DNA of 64,000 nucleotides from Marinomonas maritima (GTDB taxonomy: Bacteria; Pseudomonadota; Gammaproteobacteria; Pseudomonadales; Marinomonadaceae). The notes under the pieces are model-generated. The model did not search any database and had not been told where the DNA came from. It saw only the letters and a list, made by a program, of their open reading frames with translations. The position numbers and the translations under genes were made by a program. Positions 1 through 8,011 of this stretch are shown in pieces; the first letter of the stretch is position 1; each line of letters opens with the position of its first letter. The stretch lies in assembly GCF_024435075.2 (NCBI RefSeq), contig NZ_JAMZEG020000002.1, forward strand, positions 1 through 64,000. Direction: 5' to 3'.

Positions 1-13
1 AATTGGGAATAAC

Positions 14-574
14 ATGAACATACCGAATATATTGACTTCCGTGCGGATCTTCATGATTCCAATATTAGTGGCTATTTATTATTTGCCTTGGGAAGGGCGA
101 TATTATGCCTGTGCCATTATTTTTGCTCTAGCCGCCATCACCGATTGGTTGGACGGGTATTTAGCAAGAAAGCTTGATCAAAGCACCGCATTTGGCGCAT
201 TTTTTGATCCAGTGGCGGATAAGCTTATGGTGTCGATTGCCTTGGTCATGCTGGTGGCGAGTTATGCGAATCCACTACTTACATTAGCCAGTGCCGTTAT
301 TGTTGGCCGAGAAATTGTTATTTCAGCACTGCGTGAATGGATGGCAGAAATGGGCAAGCGAGCCAGCGTCGCGGTGTCTTATATCGGTAAGCTAAAAACC
401 ACGATGCAAATGCTAGCCATTTTCATACTACTAGGCAGTCGCCCTGATACTATGATGGCGCATGTTGGGGAGGCGGTATTAATCGCAGCGGCGTTGTTAA
501 CGCTTTGGTCAATGTATATATACTTAAAGGCGGCGTGGCCTGAGCTAATGTCTAAAGAGTCGCACAAAAATTAA
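14..574 (+). CDS. pgsA: CDP-diacylglycerol--glycerol-3-phosphate 3-phosphatidyltransferase
   Basis: This inner-membrane enzyme makes phosphatidylglycerophosphate from CDP-diacylglycerol and glycerol-3-phosphate, the committed step to phosphatidylglycerol and cardiolipin. The 186 residues are the usual family length. The CDP-alcohol phosphotransferase signature (DG..AR....G..D..D) is visible at about residues 47-68 as DWLDGYLARKLDQSTAFGAF followed by FDPVADK, and there are several hydrophobic helices. The start ATG is 14 bases into the window, so only a weak upstream GGGA is visible. Three tRNA genes follow, the same pgsA-Gly-Cys-Leu order as in Escherichia coli, which supports the call. Whatever lies upstream (uvrC in many relatives) is outside the window. 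Confidence 0.96.
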   Translation: MNIPNILTSVRIFMIPILVAIYYLPWEGRYYACAIIFALAAITDWLDGYLARKLDQSTAFGAFFDPVADKLMVSIALVMLVASYANPLLTLASAVIVGREIVISALREWMAEMGKRASVAVSYIGKLKTTMQMLAIFILLGSRPDTMMAHVGEAVLIAAALLTLWSMYIYLKAAWPELMSKESHKN

Positions 575-623
575 ACAGATTATGAAAAAGTACTTAAGTT
601 AGTTATTTATTTGGATTTTTCCC

Positions 624-651
624 TTGACGTGAAAGCTCAAATACATAGAAT
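624..651 (+). promoter_or_regulatory. Sigma70-type promoter of the tRNA-Gly/Cys/Leu cluster
   Basis: TTGACG at 624-629 and TAGAAT at 646-651 are separated by 16 bases, followed by a GC-leaning discriminator and the first tRNA at 671. The same TAGAAT -10 occurs before the tRNA-Ala and tRNA-Leu(CAA) genes in this window, which strengthens the assignment. Confidence 0.65.
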
Positions 652-670
652 AGGCACCGTCTTTTGAGAC

Positions 671-745
671 GCGGGAATAGCTCAGTGGTAGAGCACAACC
701 TTGCCAAGGTTGGGGTCGCGAGTTCGAGCCTCGTTTCCCGCTCCA
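671..745 (+). tRNA. tRNA-Gly (GCC)
   Basis: A full cloverleaf can be drawn. The acceptor stem GCGGGAA pairs with TTCCCGC, the anticodon loop TTGCCAA carries GCC, and the T-loop GTTCGAGCC and an encoded CCA end are present. It is the first of three closely spaced tRNA genes behind one promoter. Confidence 0.96.
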
Positions 746-767
746 ATCAAAAGATTTTCTGATATGA

Positions 768-841
768 GGCCGGATGGCAGAGTGGTCATGCAGCGGACTG
801 CAACTCCGTTAACGCCGGTTCGATTCCGACTCCGGCCTCCA
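768..841 (+). tRNA. tRNA-Cys (GCA)
   Basis: The acceptor GGCCGGA pairs with TCCGGCC, followed by U73, the discriminator base expected for Cys, and an encoded CCA. The anticodon loop CTGCAAC carries GCA. It lies 22 bases after tRNA-Gly, in the same order as in Escherichia coli. Confidence 0.96.
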
Positions 842-852
842 AAATCAGATAT

Positions 853-938
853 GCCCGGGTGGTGAAATTGGTAGACACACAAGACTTAAAATCTTGCGCT
901 GAATAAGCGTACCGGTTCGATTCCGGTCCCGGGCACCA
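853..938 (+). tRNA. tRNA-Leu (UAA)
   Basis: This is a class II tRNA of 86 bases with a long variable arm. The acceptor GCCCGGG pairs with CCCGGGC, the loop CTTAAAA carries UAA, and A73 plus CCA are encoded. It closes the Gly-Cys-Leu cluster. Confidence 0.96.
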
Positions 939-957
939 TTTATGGTGCCTTTTTTTC
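931..957 (+). terminator. Terminator of the tRNA-Gly/Cys/Leu transcript
   Basis: GGCACCA, the last bases of tRNA-Leu, pairs with TGGTGCC a few bases on and is followed by seven T. The tRNA 3' end therefore doubles as the left arm of the terminator. Confidence 0.7.
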
Positions 958-1103
958 GCCTGTACTTTGTAAAAAAAATCCTTATCTAGCTCAAACCCTC
1001 GTACTTTCTCGCTTTCAGCCTTTTTATTACTTATGCTATCTTTTCTGAAATTCAGCACCGAAATTGCACCGGAGATTGTTTAAGTGGCTTTTGTCTTTGG
1101 CTA

Positions 1104-1301
1104 TCAATACGTTTCATCTTCGGAGTGAACAGAAATAGTAGGCGATCCATCAAATGCCACTTCAATATTGAAGACAATGGGTCGGCAGCAGACTTGGCAA
1201 TCTTCAATGTATTCTTGATTTTCCTCTAATGTTTCGATGATGACGTCGATGCTCTCTCCGCAATAGGGGCATGAAATGTCTTTTTCTAATAATTCGCTCA
1301 T
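1104..1301 (-). CDS. CPXCG motif-containing cysteine-rich protein
   Basis: This is a 65-residue protein with two cysteine pairs, CPYCG at about residues 11-15 and CQVCC near residue 36, spaced as in a small zinc ribbon, with an acidic linker between them. This matches the widespread CPXCG small proteins of Proteobacteria, whose function is not established. A GAGG Shine-Dalgarno lies just upstream of the ATG. Transcribed alone, opposite to its neighbours. Zinc binding is inferred from the cysteine pattern. Confidence 0.85.
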   Translation of the reverse strand: MSELLEKDISCPYCGESIDVIIETLEENQEYIEDCQVCCRPIVFNIEVAFDGSPTISVHSEDETY

Positions 1302-1550
1302 CTAAACCTCGTTTCTTTTATATCGCTTTTTGGTGTGTGATGTTATTTTTCTGGTCTTTGCTATTGAGTCTAATCTAGCTGATGGCGCTTTCACTTTACT
1401 TTAATAATAGCTAAAAAGTAGCCTACTCGCTTGTGGGTTATTTGGTTTGTATGTATTCCTTCTGTTCAAAAATCCACAGTGTTATCTATCTGCTTTCACT
1501 CTATTTGTGCAACACTGTTATGATTTGAGCTTCAAAGGTGAGGTGCTGTA

Positions 1551-1994
1551 ATGATGAACTCTATTAAATACCTATCAGTGTTGGCATTGCCTGTGTTTTT
1601 GTTTGGCTGTGCTTCTGGGTCTCATGTCGTAACTGGGCAGCAGATGCCAGAGATTGAAGTGGATCAAGTGGTTGTTTTTACAGAGGCGCCTGCGTTCGAT
1701 TATGAAATAATTGGCAGTGTACGAGCATCGAGCGACAACGGCTTCTCAGAGGAGTCTAGGAAGGAAAAAGCCACTCTAGAGATGCGAGAGCAGGCAGCTA
1801 AGATTGGTGCAAATGGTGTGATTCTGGATGGTGTCACGCAGTTGTCGTTTCGACGTTTAGGTACTGGTGTTGGCTTGGCTGTCGGCAGTGGAGGTGGAGT
1901 TGGTACTTCTCTTGGTTCAAGCTTTTCTTTCCCTACGGCAGAGGTGACGGGAACGGCGATTTATTATGAGTCAGATGTGGTGAAAGCGCTTTAA
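1551..1994 (+). CDS. Predicted lipoprotein of unknown function
   Basis: The N-terminus has a short basic start, a hydrophobic core and a lipobox LFGC ending at Cys20, so the protein should be lipidated and membrane-anchored. The mature part has a stretch with an IGSV strand, many charged residues and GANGVILDG near residue 85, which resembles the repeated alpha/beta pattern of YbjQ-like small domains. A glycine/serine-rich section follows at about residues 105-130. Function is unknown. AGGTGAGG supplies the ribosome-binding site; either of the first two Met codons could be used. Confidence 0.75.
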   Translation: MMNSIKYLSVLALPVFLFGCASGSHVVTGQQMPEIEVDQVVVFTEAPAFDYEIIGSVRASSDNGFSEESRKEKATLEMREQAAKIGANGVILDGVTQLSFRRLGTGVGLAVGSGGGVGTSLGSSFSFPTAEVTGTAIYYESDVVKAL

Positions 1995-2116
1995 TGTTTT
2001 CCCTTATTACGGTAAGTGTTTTGGGCTGTCTGTGATATTATTTTTTTATTCTGTGCTTTTAAAAACAGAGTAAATAAGCAGTGTCCAAAAACGATAAAAA
2101 CCGATGAGAGAGTGTT

Positions 2117-2548
2117 ATGTCAGGGTTGGAAGAAAAGGCAAAGGGTCGTCTCACAACGAGGACAGTCGCGATGCCAGGGGATACAAATCCTTCCGGTGAT
2201 ATTTTTGGTGGTTGGGTCGTATCGCAAATGGATATTGCAGCTGGTATATGTGCTGGACAGCGAGCTCAATCCCGTGTTGTCACGGTGGCTTTGGATGGTA
2301 TGAGTTTTATTCGACCTGTTAAAGTCGGTGATATTTTAGGTGTTTATACCACAGTAGAATCGGTTGGTCGTACATCGATGAATATTCTGGTTGAAGCTTG
2401 GGTGCGTCGTGGTCGTATTGGTCAGCGTGAAAAAGTGACAGAAGGTATGTTTAAATTTGTTGCGATTGATGAGACGGGTGCTTCGACACCGATTCCAAAA
2501 GAAGAAGATTTACCGGATTACGTGTTGAATGGCTTTGATGACCATTAA
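2117..2548 (+). CDS. yciA: YciA-type acyl-CoA thioesterase
   Basis: This is a cytosolic hotdog-fold enzyme hydrolysing acyl-CoA to free acid and CoA. The 143 residues match the YciA/Acot family. The signature region reads PGDTNPSGDIFGGW (about residues 20-33), including the conserved Asn and Asp, followed by the hotdog helix SQMDIAAG. The later FIRPVKVGD and EGMFKFVA segments are also typical. It is a monocistronic unit ending at a strong terminator. The substrate chain length cannot be told from sequence. Confidence 0.92.
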   Translation: MSGLEEKAKGRLTTRTVAMPGDTNPSGDIFGGWVVSQMDIAAGICAGQRAQSRVVTVALDGMSFIRPVKVGDILGVYTTVESVGRTSMNILVEAWVRRGRIGQREKVTEGMFKFVAIDETGASTPIPKEEDLPDYVLNGFDDH

Positions 2549-2577
2549 GCTGTTGGCTACGAGATAGGCAAAAAAAA

Positions 2578-2605
2578 GCGCTTACCGAAGTAAGCGCTTT
2601 TTTTA
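2578..2605. terminator. Bidirectional terminator between yciA and tRNA-Leu(CAA)
   Basis: AGCGCTTAC and GTAAGCGCT form a perfect stem around CGAA, flanked by A7 on the left and T7 on the right. It can therefore end yciA on the plus strand and the tRNA-Leu transcript on the minus strand. Confidence 0.85.
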
Positions 2606-2608
2606 TAT

Positions 2609-2693
2609 TGGTACCAGTAGGCGGACTCGAACCGCCACACCCGAAGGCAACGGATTTTGAATCCGTCGTGTCTACCAATTCCACCATACTGGC
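2609..2693 (-). tRNA. tRNA-Leu (CAA)
   Basis: Read on the minus strand, the acceptor GCCAGTA pairs with TACTGGT (first pair G-U), followed by A73 and CCA. The anticodon loop TTCAAAA carries CAA and a long variable arm is present, giving a class II tRNA of 85 bases. Confidence 0.94.
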
Positions 2694-2712
2694 CTTGAAA
2701 AAGGTGAAACGT

Positions 2713-2740
2713 ATTCTATGTTTTTTTGTATAGGTGTCAA
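2713..2740 (-). promoter_or_regulatory. Sigma70-type promoter of tRNA-Leu(CAA)
   Basis: On the minus strand TTGACA (2735-2740) and TAGAAT (2713-2718) are 16 bases apart, about 20 bases upstream of the tRNA. Confidence 0.65.
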
Positions 2741-2769
2741 TCGTTTAACCTAAAATAAACATATTTTAT

Positions 2770-3996
2770 TTAGTTAATAGATTTCACCACCTCATCTGAC
2801 CATAGCATAGCGTCCAGAAATGCTCGATTTAAGGTCGTTCTTTCTGTTACTGACATAGATTCAATACTGTCCCAGTTTTGTTCTTCGCAGTTTAAGGTAT
2901 GGGTCAAATAAGCGCCTAACTCTCCGGATTGGGTTGTTATGGCGGCGAGTGAGTTTTTATCTAGCGCGATCTGCTCTAATACAACAGATCTTTCTACGTT
3001 GAATACGGCGTCTATGCCGGACATCAAACCCACCATGAAAGCAGAATCGGTCAAGTTGGACTTTTTACTTTCAGCAAGCAGTTGGCAGCAACGCCCTCGA
3101 GTTAAAAGTACTTTGAGTAAAGCCATCGGTTGCTTGGTTGATGATGTTAGTGTGATAAGTAGTGCCCATTTTTTTAATTTGACAAGACCTAAAAAAACGA
3201 CCGCTTCTTTAATAGATACAACGGTCTTAGGCACGCCGCACACTGGGCTATTGAGGATGCGTAATAGTTGATAAGACAATTTTGGGTTTTTACCGACTAG
3301 GTCAGTAATGGTTTCTATACTAACGTCTTTGTTTTGTAGTGCATTAACCAGTTCTATGGCGCCATGCGTTGCAGAGTCTATTTTTTTACCTTTAATGATT
3401 TCTGGGCGCTGTAAAAAATAGCCTTGGAATAAATCGAACCCGAGTTGTTTACACAGTTCAAACATTTTCGAGTCTTCCACTTTTTCAGCGAGTAAGATAA
3501 GACCTTTGGCTTTGAGTTCAGTGATTTTTTTTAAATATTGTTCAGGGTGCGTTGCAAGAACGTCAATTTTTACAATGGATACCCATGGTAGTAAAGCTTC
3601 ATAAGCGGCATCAAATTGATAATCGTCTAGTGCAAATCGATAACCAGCGGAACGCCATTTTTTTATGGCCGTAAAAAACTCAGGGGTCAGTTTTTGACTT
3701 TCGAGTATTTCGATATAGACGGTATCTGGATCAATCGGGAAAAACGCGTCAGATAGCATCAACTCCGTGGTCATGTTGATAAAAAAAGGCTTTCTTAGTT
3801 GTGACTCTAATTTTGTGATGCCAATGCACAGGTTAACCAAAACTTGACTGGTAGCGGTTTCGCCATCTGAAATGTTGGCGTTTAGGGCGTCCTTTCCACG
3901 GAATAAAAGCTCATACCCGAAAATTTCTTTTGTTCTTTTGAGTATCGGTTGCTGAGCCATCATTAGGTCATCTAATACCGTTGGAAATTCGATCAT
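2770..3996 (-). CDS. EAL/HDOD (YuxH-type) signalling protein
   Basis: The 408-residue protein has an N-terminal EAL-like domain (about 10-210) and a C-terminal HDOD domain (about 215-390). In the EAL part, ELL replaces EAL, FINMT, EILES, KID and AEKVED keep several metal-ligand positions, but the DDFGTG loop is degenerate (DDYQFD). Catalysis of cyclic-di-GMP hydrolysis is therefore doubtful, as in other YuxH-type proteins, and a binding or scaffolding role is more likely. HDOD domains usually act in regulation rather than as HD phosphohydrolases. It is transcribed alone, convergent with the yciA/tRNA-Leu region. Confidence 0.88.
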   Translation of the reverse strand: MIEFPTVLDDLMMAQQPILKRTKEIFGYELLFRGKDALNANISDGETATSQVLVNLCIGITKLESQLRKPFFINMTTELMLSDAFFPIDPDTVYIEILESQKLTPEFFTAIKKWRSAGYRFALDDYQFDAAYEALLPWVSIVKIDVLATHPEQYLKKITELKAKGLILLAEKVEDSKMFELCKQLGFDLFQGYFLQRPEIIKGKKIDSATHGAIELVNALQNKDVSIETITDLVGKNPKLSYQLLRILNSPVCGVPKTVVSIKEAVVFLGLVKLKKWALLITLTSSTKQPMALLKVLLTRGRCCQLLAESKKSNLTDSAFMVGLMSGIDAVFNVERSVVLEQIALDKNSLAAITTQSGELGAYLTHTLNCEEQNWDSIESMSVTERTTLNRAFLDAMLWSDEVVKSIN

Positions 3997-4139
3997 ATGT
4001 TACCCATTTTTAATTGCGTGATTCTGTATTATCTAAATATAGTAGGATATAAAAGCATACATTTCTTTCTCGTGGCAACGAGTAAAGTTATGACGCCGCA
4101 TTTTGTTGCTTGATAAAATTTAAATGGGTACCAAAAAGG

Positions 4140-4168
4140 TTGACAGTAATTACTAGTGTCCATAGAAT
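4140..4168 (+). promoter_or_regulatory. Sigma70-type promoter of the tRNA-Ala pair
   Basis: A perfect TTGACA at 4140-4145 and TAGAAT at 4163-4168 with a 17-base spacer, 13 bases before the first tRNA-Ala. Confidence 0.75.
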
Positions 4169-4181
4169 TCACCGCTGTTTT

Positions 4182-4257
4182 GGGGCCTTAGCTCAGCTGG
4201 GAGAGCGGTTCGCTGGCAGCGAACAGGTCAGCGGTTCGATCCCGCTAGGCTCCACCA
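4182..4257 (+). tRNA. tRNA-Ala (GGC), copy 1
   Basis: The cloverleaf is complete, with acceptor GGGGCCT pairing with AGGCTCC and including the G3-U70 wobble that identifies alanine tRNAs. The anticodon loop CTGGCAG carries GGC and CCA is encoded. It is identical in sequence to the second copy 73 bases downstream. Confidence 0.96.
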
Positions 4258-4330
4258 ATTTCAATGAGACTATTGAAAGCGGTAAACAACAATCTCAGGA
4301 CATTCTGTCCACTTACGCTACGCGTTTTGT

Positions 4331-4406
4331 GGGGCCTTAGCTCAGCTGGGAGAGCGGTTCGCTGGCAGCGAACAGGTCAGCGGTTCGATCCCGCTAGGCT
4401 CCACCA
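4331..4406 (+). tRNA. tRNA-Ala (GGC), copy 2
   Basis: An exact 76-base duplicate of the preceding tRNA-Ala, also with G3-U70 and encoded CCA. No separate promoter as good as the one before copy 1 is visible, so both are probably made from one transcript. Confidence 0.96.
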
Positions 4407-4588
4407 TTTAACGTATGCAAATACGAAACAACTTAAATCCCTTCTTCTTTTTTACCGCATCCAAGGTTAGGCTTGTTATCGTTTGTATTATTGGTCGAAC
4501 GCTTTATTTTGCGTTCCCTTGTATTTAACGACAGACTGTTTTTCTAAACGGTTTTATTGATCCTTTTTCCACCGTATAGGGCTCGTGC

Positions 4589-7500
4589 ATGTTTCAACTT
4601 TACACAGGTAACCGTCTAGAGGATTTAGCTGTGTTGCTGGCTAAAATTTTGGCTCTTTCACCGCCAGAAAACCCTTTTGATGATGAGTGTATCTTGGTGC
4701 AAAACCCAGGGATGGCTCAGTGGTTAAAAATGTTTTTGGCACAATCTCATTCTATTGCCGCGGGTTTGGTTTTTCCTCTTCCCTCGACGTTTGTTTGGCA
4801 AACCTTTTCACAAACGCTTGACGATATTCCGGCGCAAAGTGAGTTCAATAAGCCGTTTTTGGTGTGGCGTTTAATGCGATTGCTAGACTCGCGTCTTGGC
4901 GATCCTGAATTTCAGTCGCTCAGTTGGTATTTAGAAGAAGACGATACGCAAGTTCGACGTTTTCAGTTGTGTAACAGCATTGCGGATATTTATGACCAAT
5001 ATTTAGTGTATCGTCCTGATTGGATCAAAGTTTGGGAAGCGGGTGACGCTTTTGACAAAGGTACGGATAAAGCCTTAGAAGTCTTGTTTGAACAACAGCC
5101 ATGGCAAGCCATATTATGGCGAGATTTGGTGGCTGATGTGAGCGAACAAGGTACGTCCTTGTATCATCGTGGTAATTTGATTGAAGCCTTGCAAGACGCC
5201 GCGCAGTCTTCGACTCGTCCGGTTGGCGTTCCTGAGCGTATTTTTATTTTTGGCGTTTCTTCTTTACCACCCAATACGCTTGAATCCTTAAGAGTACTCG
5301 CGGCATCGGGTTGGATTGATGTGCACCTTTTCCTACAGAACCCCTGTCGCTTTTATTGGGGCGACGTCGTTGACAAACATTATCTTGGACGAGAAATAAA
5401 ACGCCAAACCCTTAAGCCTGGATTGAGTACAGACACCTTGCATTTGGATGCGAATCCTTTGTTGGCCAGCTGGGGGCGTTTAGGGCGAGATTATATCGCT
5501 CAGCTTCAAGAGATGGCCGACAGTGAATTAGAAGTCTTTGAAGATTATCAAACCCAACAATCGAGTGGTTTGCTGCAATGGGTTCAGCAAGATGTGCTGA
5601 CCTTAGAAAACCACGGGTCTCAAGAAGAAAGAGATTCGACCATCGCCAGCGCTGAATATCGACACCGCATCGCGGTAGATGATCAAAGTATTCGTGTGCA
5701 TCTTTGCCACAGTCCATTGCGTGAAGTGGAAGTATTGCACGATCAATTGCTGAAAATGTTCGAGCAAAATTCCAGCCTGACACCAAAAGACATCATTGTG
5801 ATGTTGCCCGACGTCAACGCCTACAGCCCTTTTGTGAAGGCGGTTTTTGGTAAAGGAAGCGGGCAAAATAAAGGCAGCGGCCAAGCACAAAGTAGAAAAC
5901 GTATTCCGTTTGCCTTGATCGACCAATCCGGTGGCATGGAAAATCCAATCGTCGATGCCTATTTGTATTTGCTAGGTCTGGCTGAAAGTCGTTTTACCTT
6001 ATCGGAATTAATCAGTGTGTTGGAAGTACCTGCGGTGCTGGCGCGATTTGAGTTAACGTCAGATGAACTAGAACGTATTCGCCAATGGTCGACTGAAGTT
6101 GGCGTGCGCTGGGGATTGGATGGGCACACCGCCGAGCAACACGATTTGCCCACGCAGGAATCTCATACTTGGCTAAACGGCGTACGCCGCATGTTGTTGG
6201 GTTATGCCATGGGTCACGATCATATTTGGCAAGGCACGTTGAGTTATGGCGACGTAGAAGGGTTGGAAGCGTCGGTCGCGGGTAAGTTGGCTGAGTTTTT
6301 GGTTGCCATCAATGACGCTCAAGCTCGCCTAATGCAGTCTTTATCGCCGAAAGAATGGATTTCGACCTTGTACTATTTGTCCGAGCAGTTTTTCTTGGTC
6401 GATGAAGACGATGAGTTTCCTGCCTTGTTGAGTAAGCAATTGGATGCTTTGATGTTGCAATGGCAACAAGCGCATTTTGACGCGCCTTTGGATCAACAAG
6501 TGTTACGGCAGCTGTTATCGCCTTTGTTGCAAGAATCTCAGGGCGGTCAACGTTTCTTAGCGGGCCGAGTGAACTTCTGCACCTTGATGCCAATGCGTTC
6601 TGTGCCGTTTAAAGTGATTTGTGTCTTGGGGCTCAACGAAGGGGATTATCCTCGCAGTGTGGCACCTATGGGCTTTGATCTCATGGTTGGGCAATACCGC
6701 AGTGGTGACCGAAGCCGACGAGAAGACGACAAATATTTGTTTCTTGAAGCGCTTATGTCCGCGCGCGATTGTTTCTACCTCAGTTATGTCGGACGCAGTA
6801 TTCAAGATAACAGTGACAAGAACCCTTCTATTTTGGTGAGCGAGTTATTGGAGTACATCGGTCAAAGCTGTGTGTTTGAAGGCGATCATACGTTGGCGCC
6901 AGACGATGCTCAGTCGGCCTTGTTGAATACGCTGATTGTCGAGCATCCATTGCAGCCGTTTAATCCTGCCTATTATTGTTCTCATGATAAACAAGACGAG
7001 GTAACGAATCACTTTGATAAACGCCTATACAGCTATGATGAACAATGGCTACCGGCGTTGTTGAGCGCAAAAATTGAAGAAGAGCCGCAAGGGTTCAAAG
7101 CACTGGACGGATTGGAGCAGTCTCGCTTTGACATGGCGCTTGATGAGCTGTCGCGTTTTATTGCTCATCCGGCGCGATACTTTACTCAGCGCCGTTTAAA
7201 AGCCTATTTGAATTTAAAAGAAGAAGATGAGCAAGAAGATGAACCGTTTGCATTAGATGGCTTGGCGGGCTATCAACTGCGTGAATCCTTACTTCAAGCC
7301 ATGCTAAAAGGCGACGAAGCGTCGTTTGTTGAGCGTTTATCATTAATGGGGGCGTTACCTTATGGCGCGCTGGGGCGTTTGTCTTTACAGCAAAGCCAAG
7401 GGCAATGCCGACAACTGTTGACGGTGTTGCAAAGCTACGTATTGGAAGAGTGTGATCCCATTGAGGTGAACTTGTCACTGGGCAGTCTTGTTTTACAAGC

Positions 7501-8011
7501 GTGGTTGGATTTGCCGACGGCAACCACACGTTTGTCTTATCGTATTGGTGACTTGTCTGCTCATCAAAAAATGCAAGCGTGGATAGAGCATCTGGCTTTG
7601 TGTGCACAAGGCACGCCAAAACAACATCATCTGATTAACCTTACGAAAATGGGCAAGTTGTTGCAGCACAGTTTCATCTTGATACCGCCCAAAGAAGCCA
7701 TGGAACATTTAACGAATATGTTGGCCTTGCTGCAATTGGGTTTATGCCAGCCGATTGCTTTGCCCGCAAAAAGTGCCGATGCATGGTGCAAAAGTTATTG
7801 TTCCAATAAAGCGGAAGAAGACGCTGACATAGCATGGGAGCAAGCGTTGAAGATTTATCAAGAGAGCAGCAGTATGTTTACTCGTAGTGAAGTCGATGAC
7901 GCTTATTGGCAGCGCTACTATGCTGATTTGACCGATCAGAAAGATAACTTCGTTCGTTTGTGTGAGCAGATTTGGTTGCCCATGCACCGCCATTTGGAGG
8001 TGATGGAATGA
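4589..8011 (+). CDS. recC: Exodeoxyribonuclease V subunit gamma (RecC)
   Basis: RecC is the Chi-recognition subunit of RecBCD, which degrades and resects DNA ends and loads RecA at double-strand breaks. The 1140 residues are close to the roughly 1120 of the Escherichia coli protein. The N-terminal MFQLYTGNRLEDLA, the helicase-like QNPGMAQWLK, the central GLNEGDYPRS and the SRREDDKYLFLEAL block are characteristic. RecC has a helicase-like fold without a working ATPase, and no Walker A is seen here. The stop overlaps the recB start by four bases (ATGA), implying translational coupling. First gene of recC-recB-recD. Confidence 0.96.
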   Translation: MFQLYTGNRLEDLAVLLAKILALSPPENPFDDECILVQNPGMAQWLKMFLAQSHSIAAGLVFPLPSTFVWQTFSQTLDDIPAQSEFNKPFLVWRLMRLLDSRLGDPEFQSLSWYLEEDDTQVRRFQLCNSIADIYDQYLVYRPDWIKVWEAGDAFDKGTDKALEVLFEQQPWQAILWRDLVADVSEQGTSLYHRGNLIEALQDAAQSSTRPVGVPERIFIFGVSSLPPNTLESLRVLAASGWIDVHLFLQNPCRFYWGDVVDKHYLGREIKRQTLKPGLSTDTLHLDANPLLASWGRLGRDYIAQLQEMADSELEVFEDYQTQQSSGLLQWVQQDVLTLENHGSQEERDSTIASAEYRHRIAVDDQSIRVHLCHSPLREVEVLHDQLLKMFEQNSSLTPKDIIVMLPDVNAYSPFVKAVFGKGSGQNKGSGQAQSRKRIPFALIDQSGGMENPIVDAYLYLLGLAESRFTLSELISVLEVPAVLARFELTSDELERIRQWSTEVGVRWGLDGHTAEQHDLPTQESHTWLNGVRRMLLGYAMGHDHIWQGTLSYGDVEGLEASVAGKLAEFLVAINDAQARLMQSLSPKEWISTLYYLSEQFFLVDEDDEFPALLSKQLDALMLQWQQAHFDAPLDQQVLRQLLSPLLQESQGGQRFLAGRVNFCTLMPMRSVPFKVICVLGLNEGDYPRSVAPMGFDLMVGQYRSGDRSRREDDKYLFLEALMSARDCFYLSYVGRSIQDNSDKNPSILVSELLEYIGQSCVFEGDHTLAPDDAQSALLNTLIVEHPLQPFNPAYYCSHDKQDEVTNHFDKRLYSYDEQWLPALLSAKIEEEPQGFKALDGLEQSRFDMALDELSRFIAHPARYFTQRRLKAYLNLKEEDEQEDEPFALDGLAGYQLRESLLQAMLKGDEASFVERLSLMGALPYGALGRLSLQQSQGQCRQLLTVLQSYVLEECDPIEVNLSLGSLVLQAWLDLPTATTRLSYRIGDLSAHQKMQAWIEHLALCAQGTPKQHHLINLTKMGKLLQHSFILIPPKEAMEHLTNMLALLQLGLCQPIALPAKSADAWCKSYCSNKAEEDADIAWEQALKIYQESSSMFTRSEVDDAYWQRYYADLTDQKDNFVRLCEQIWLPMHRHLEVME

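Noticed and set aside
786..1058. Minus-strand open frame over tRNA-Cys, tRNA-Leu and their terminator
   Set aside because: It reads through two well-defined tRNA genes; the open frame is a by-product of their sequence.
2016..2303. Plus-strand frame overlapping the start of yciA
   Set aside because: It lies in another frame of a clear thioesterase gene, with no family resemblance or ribosome-binding site.
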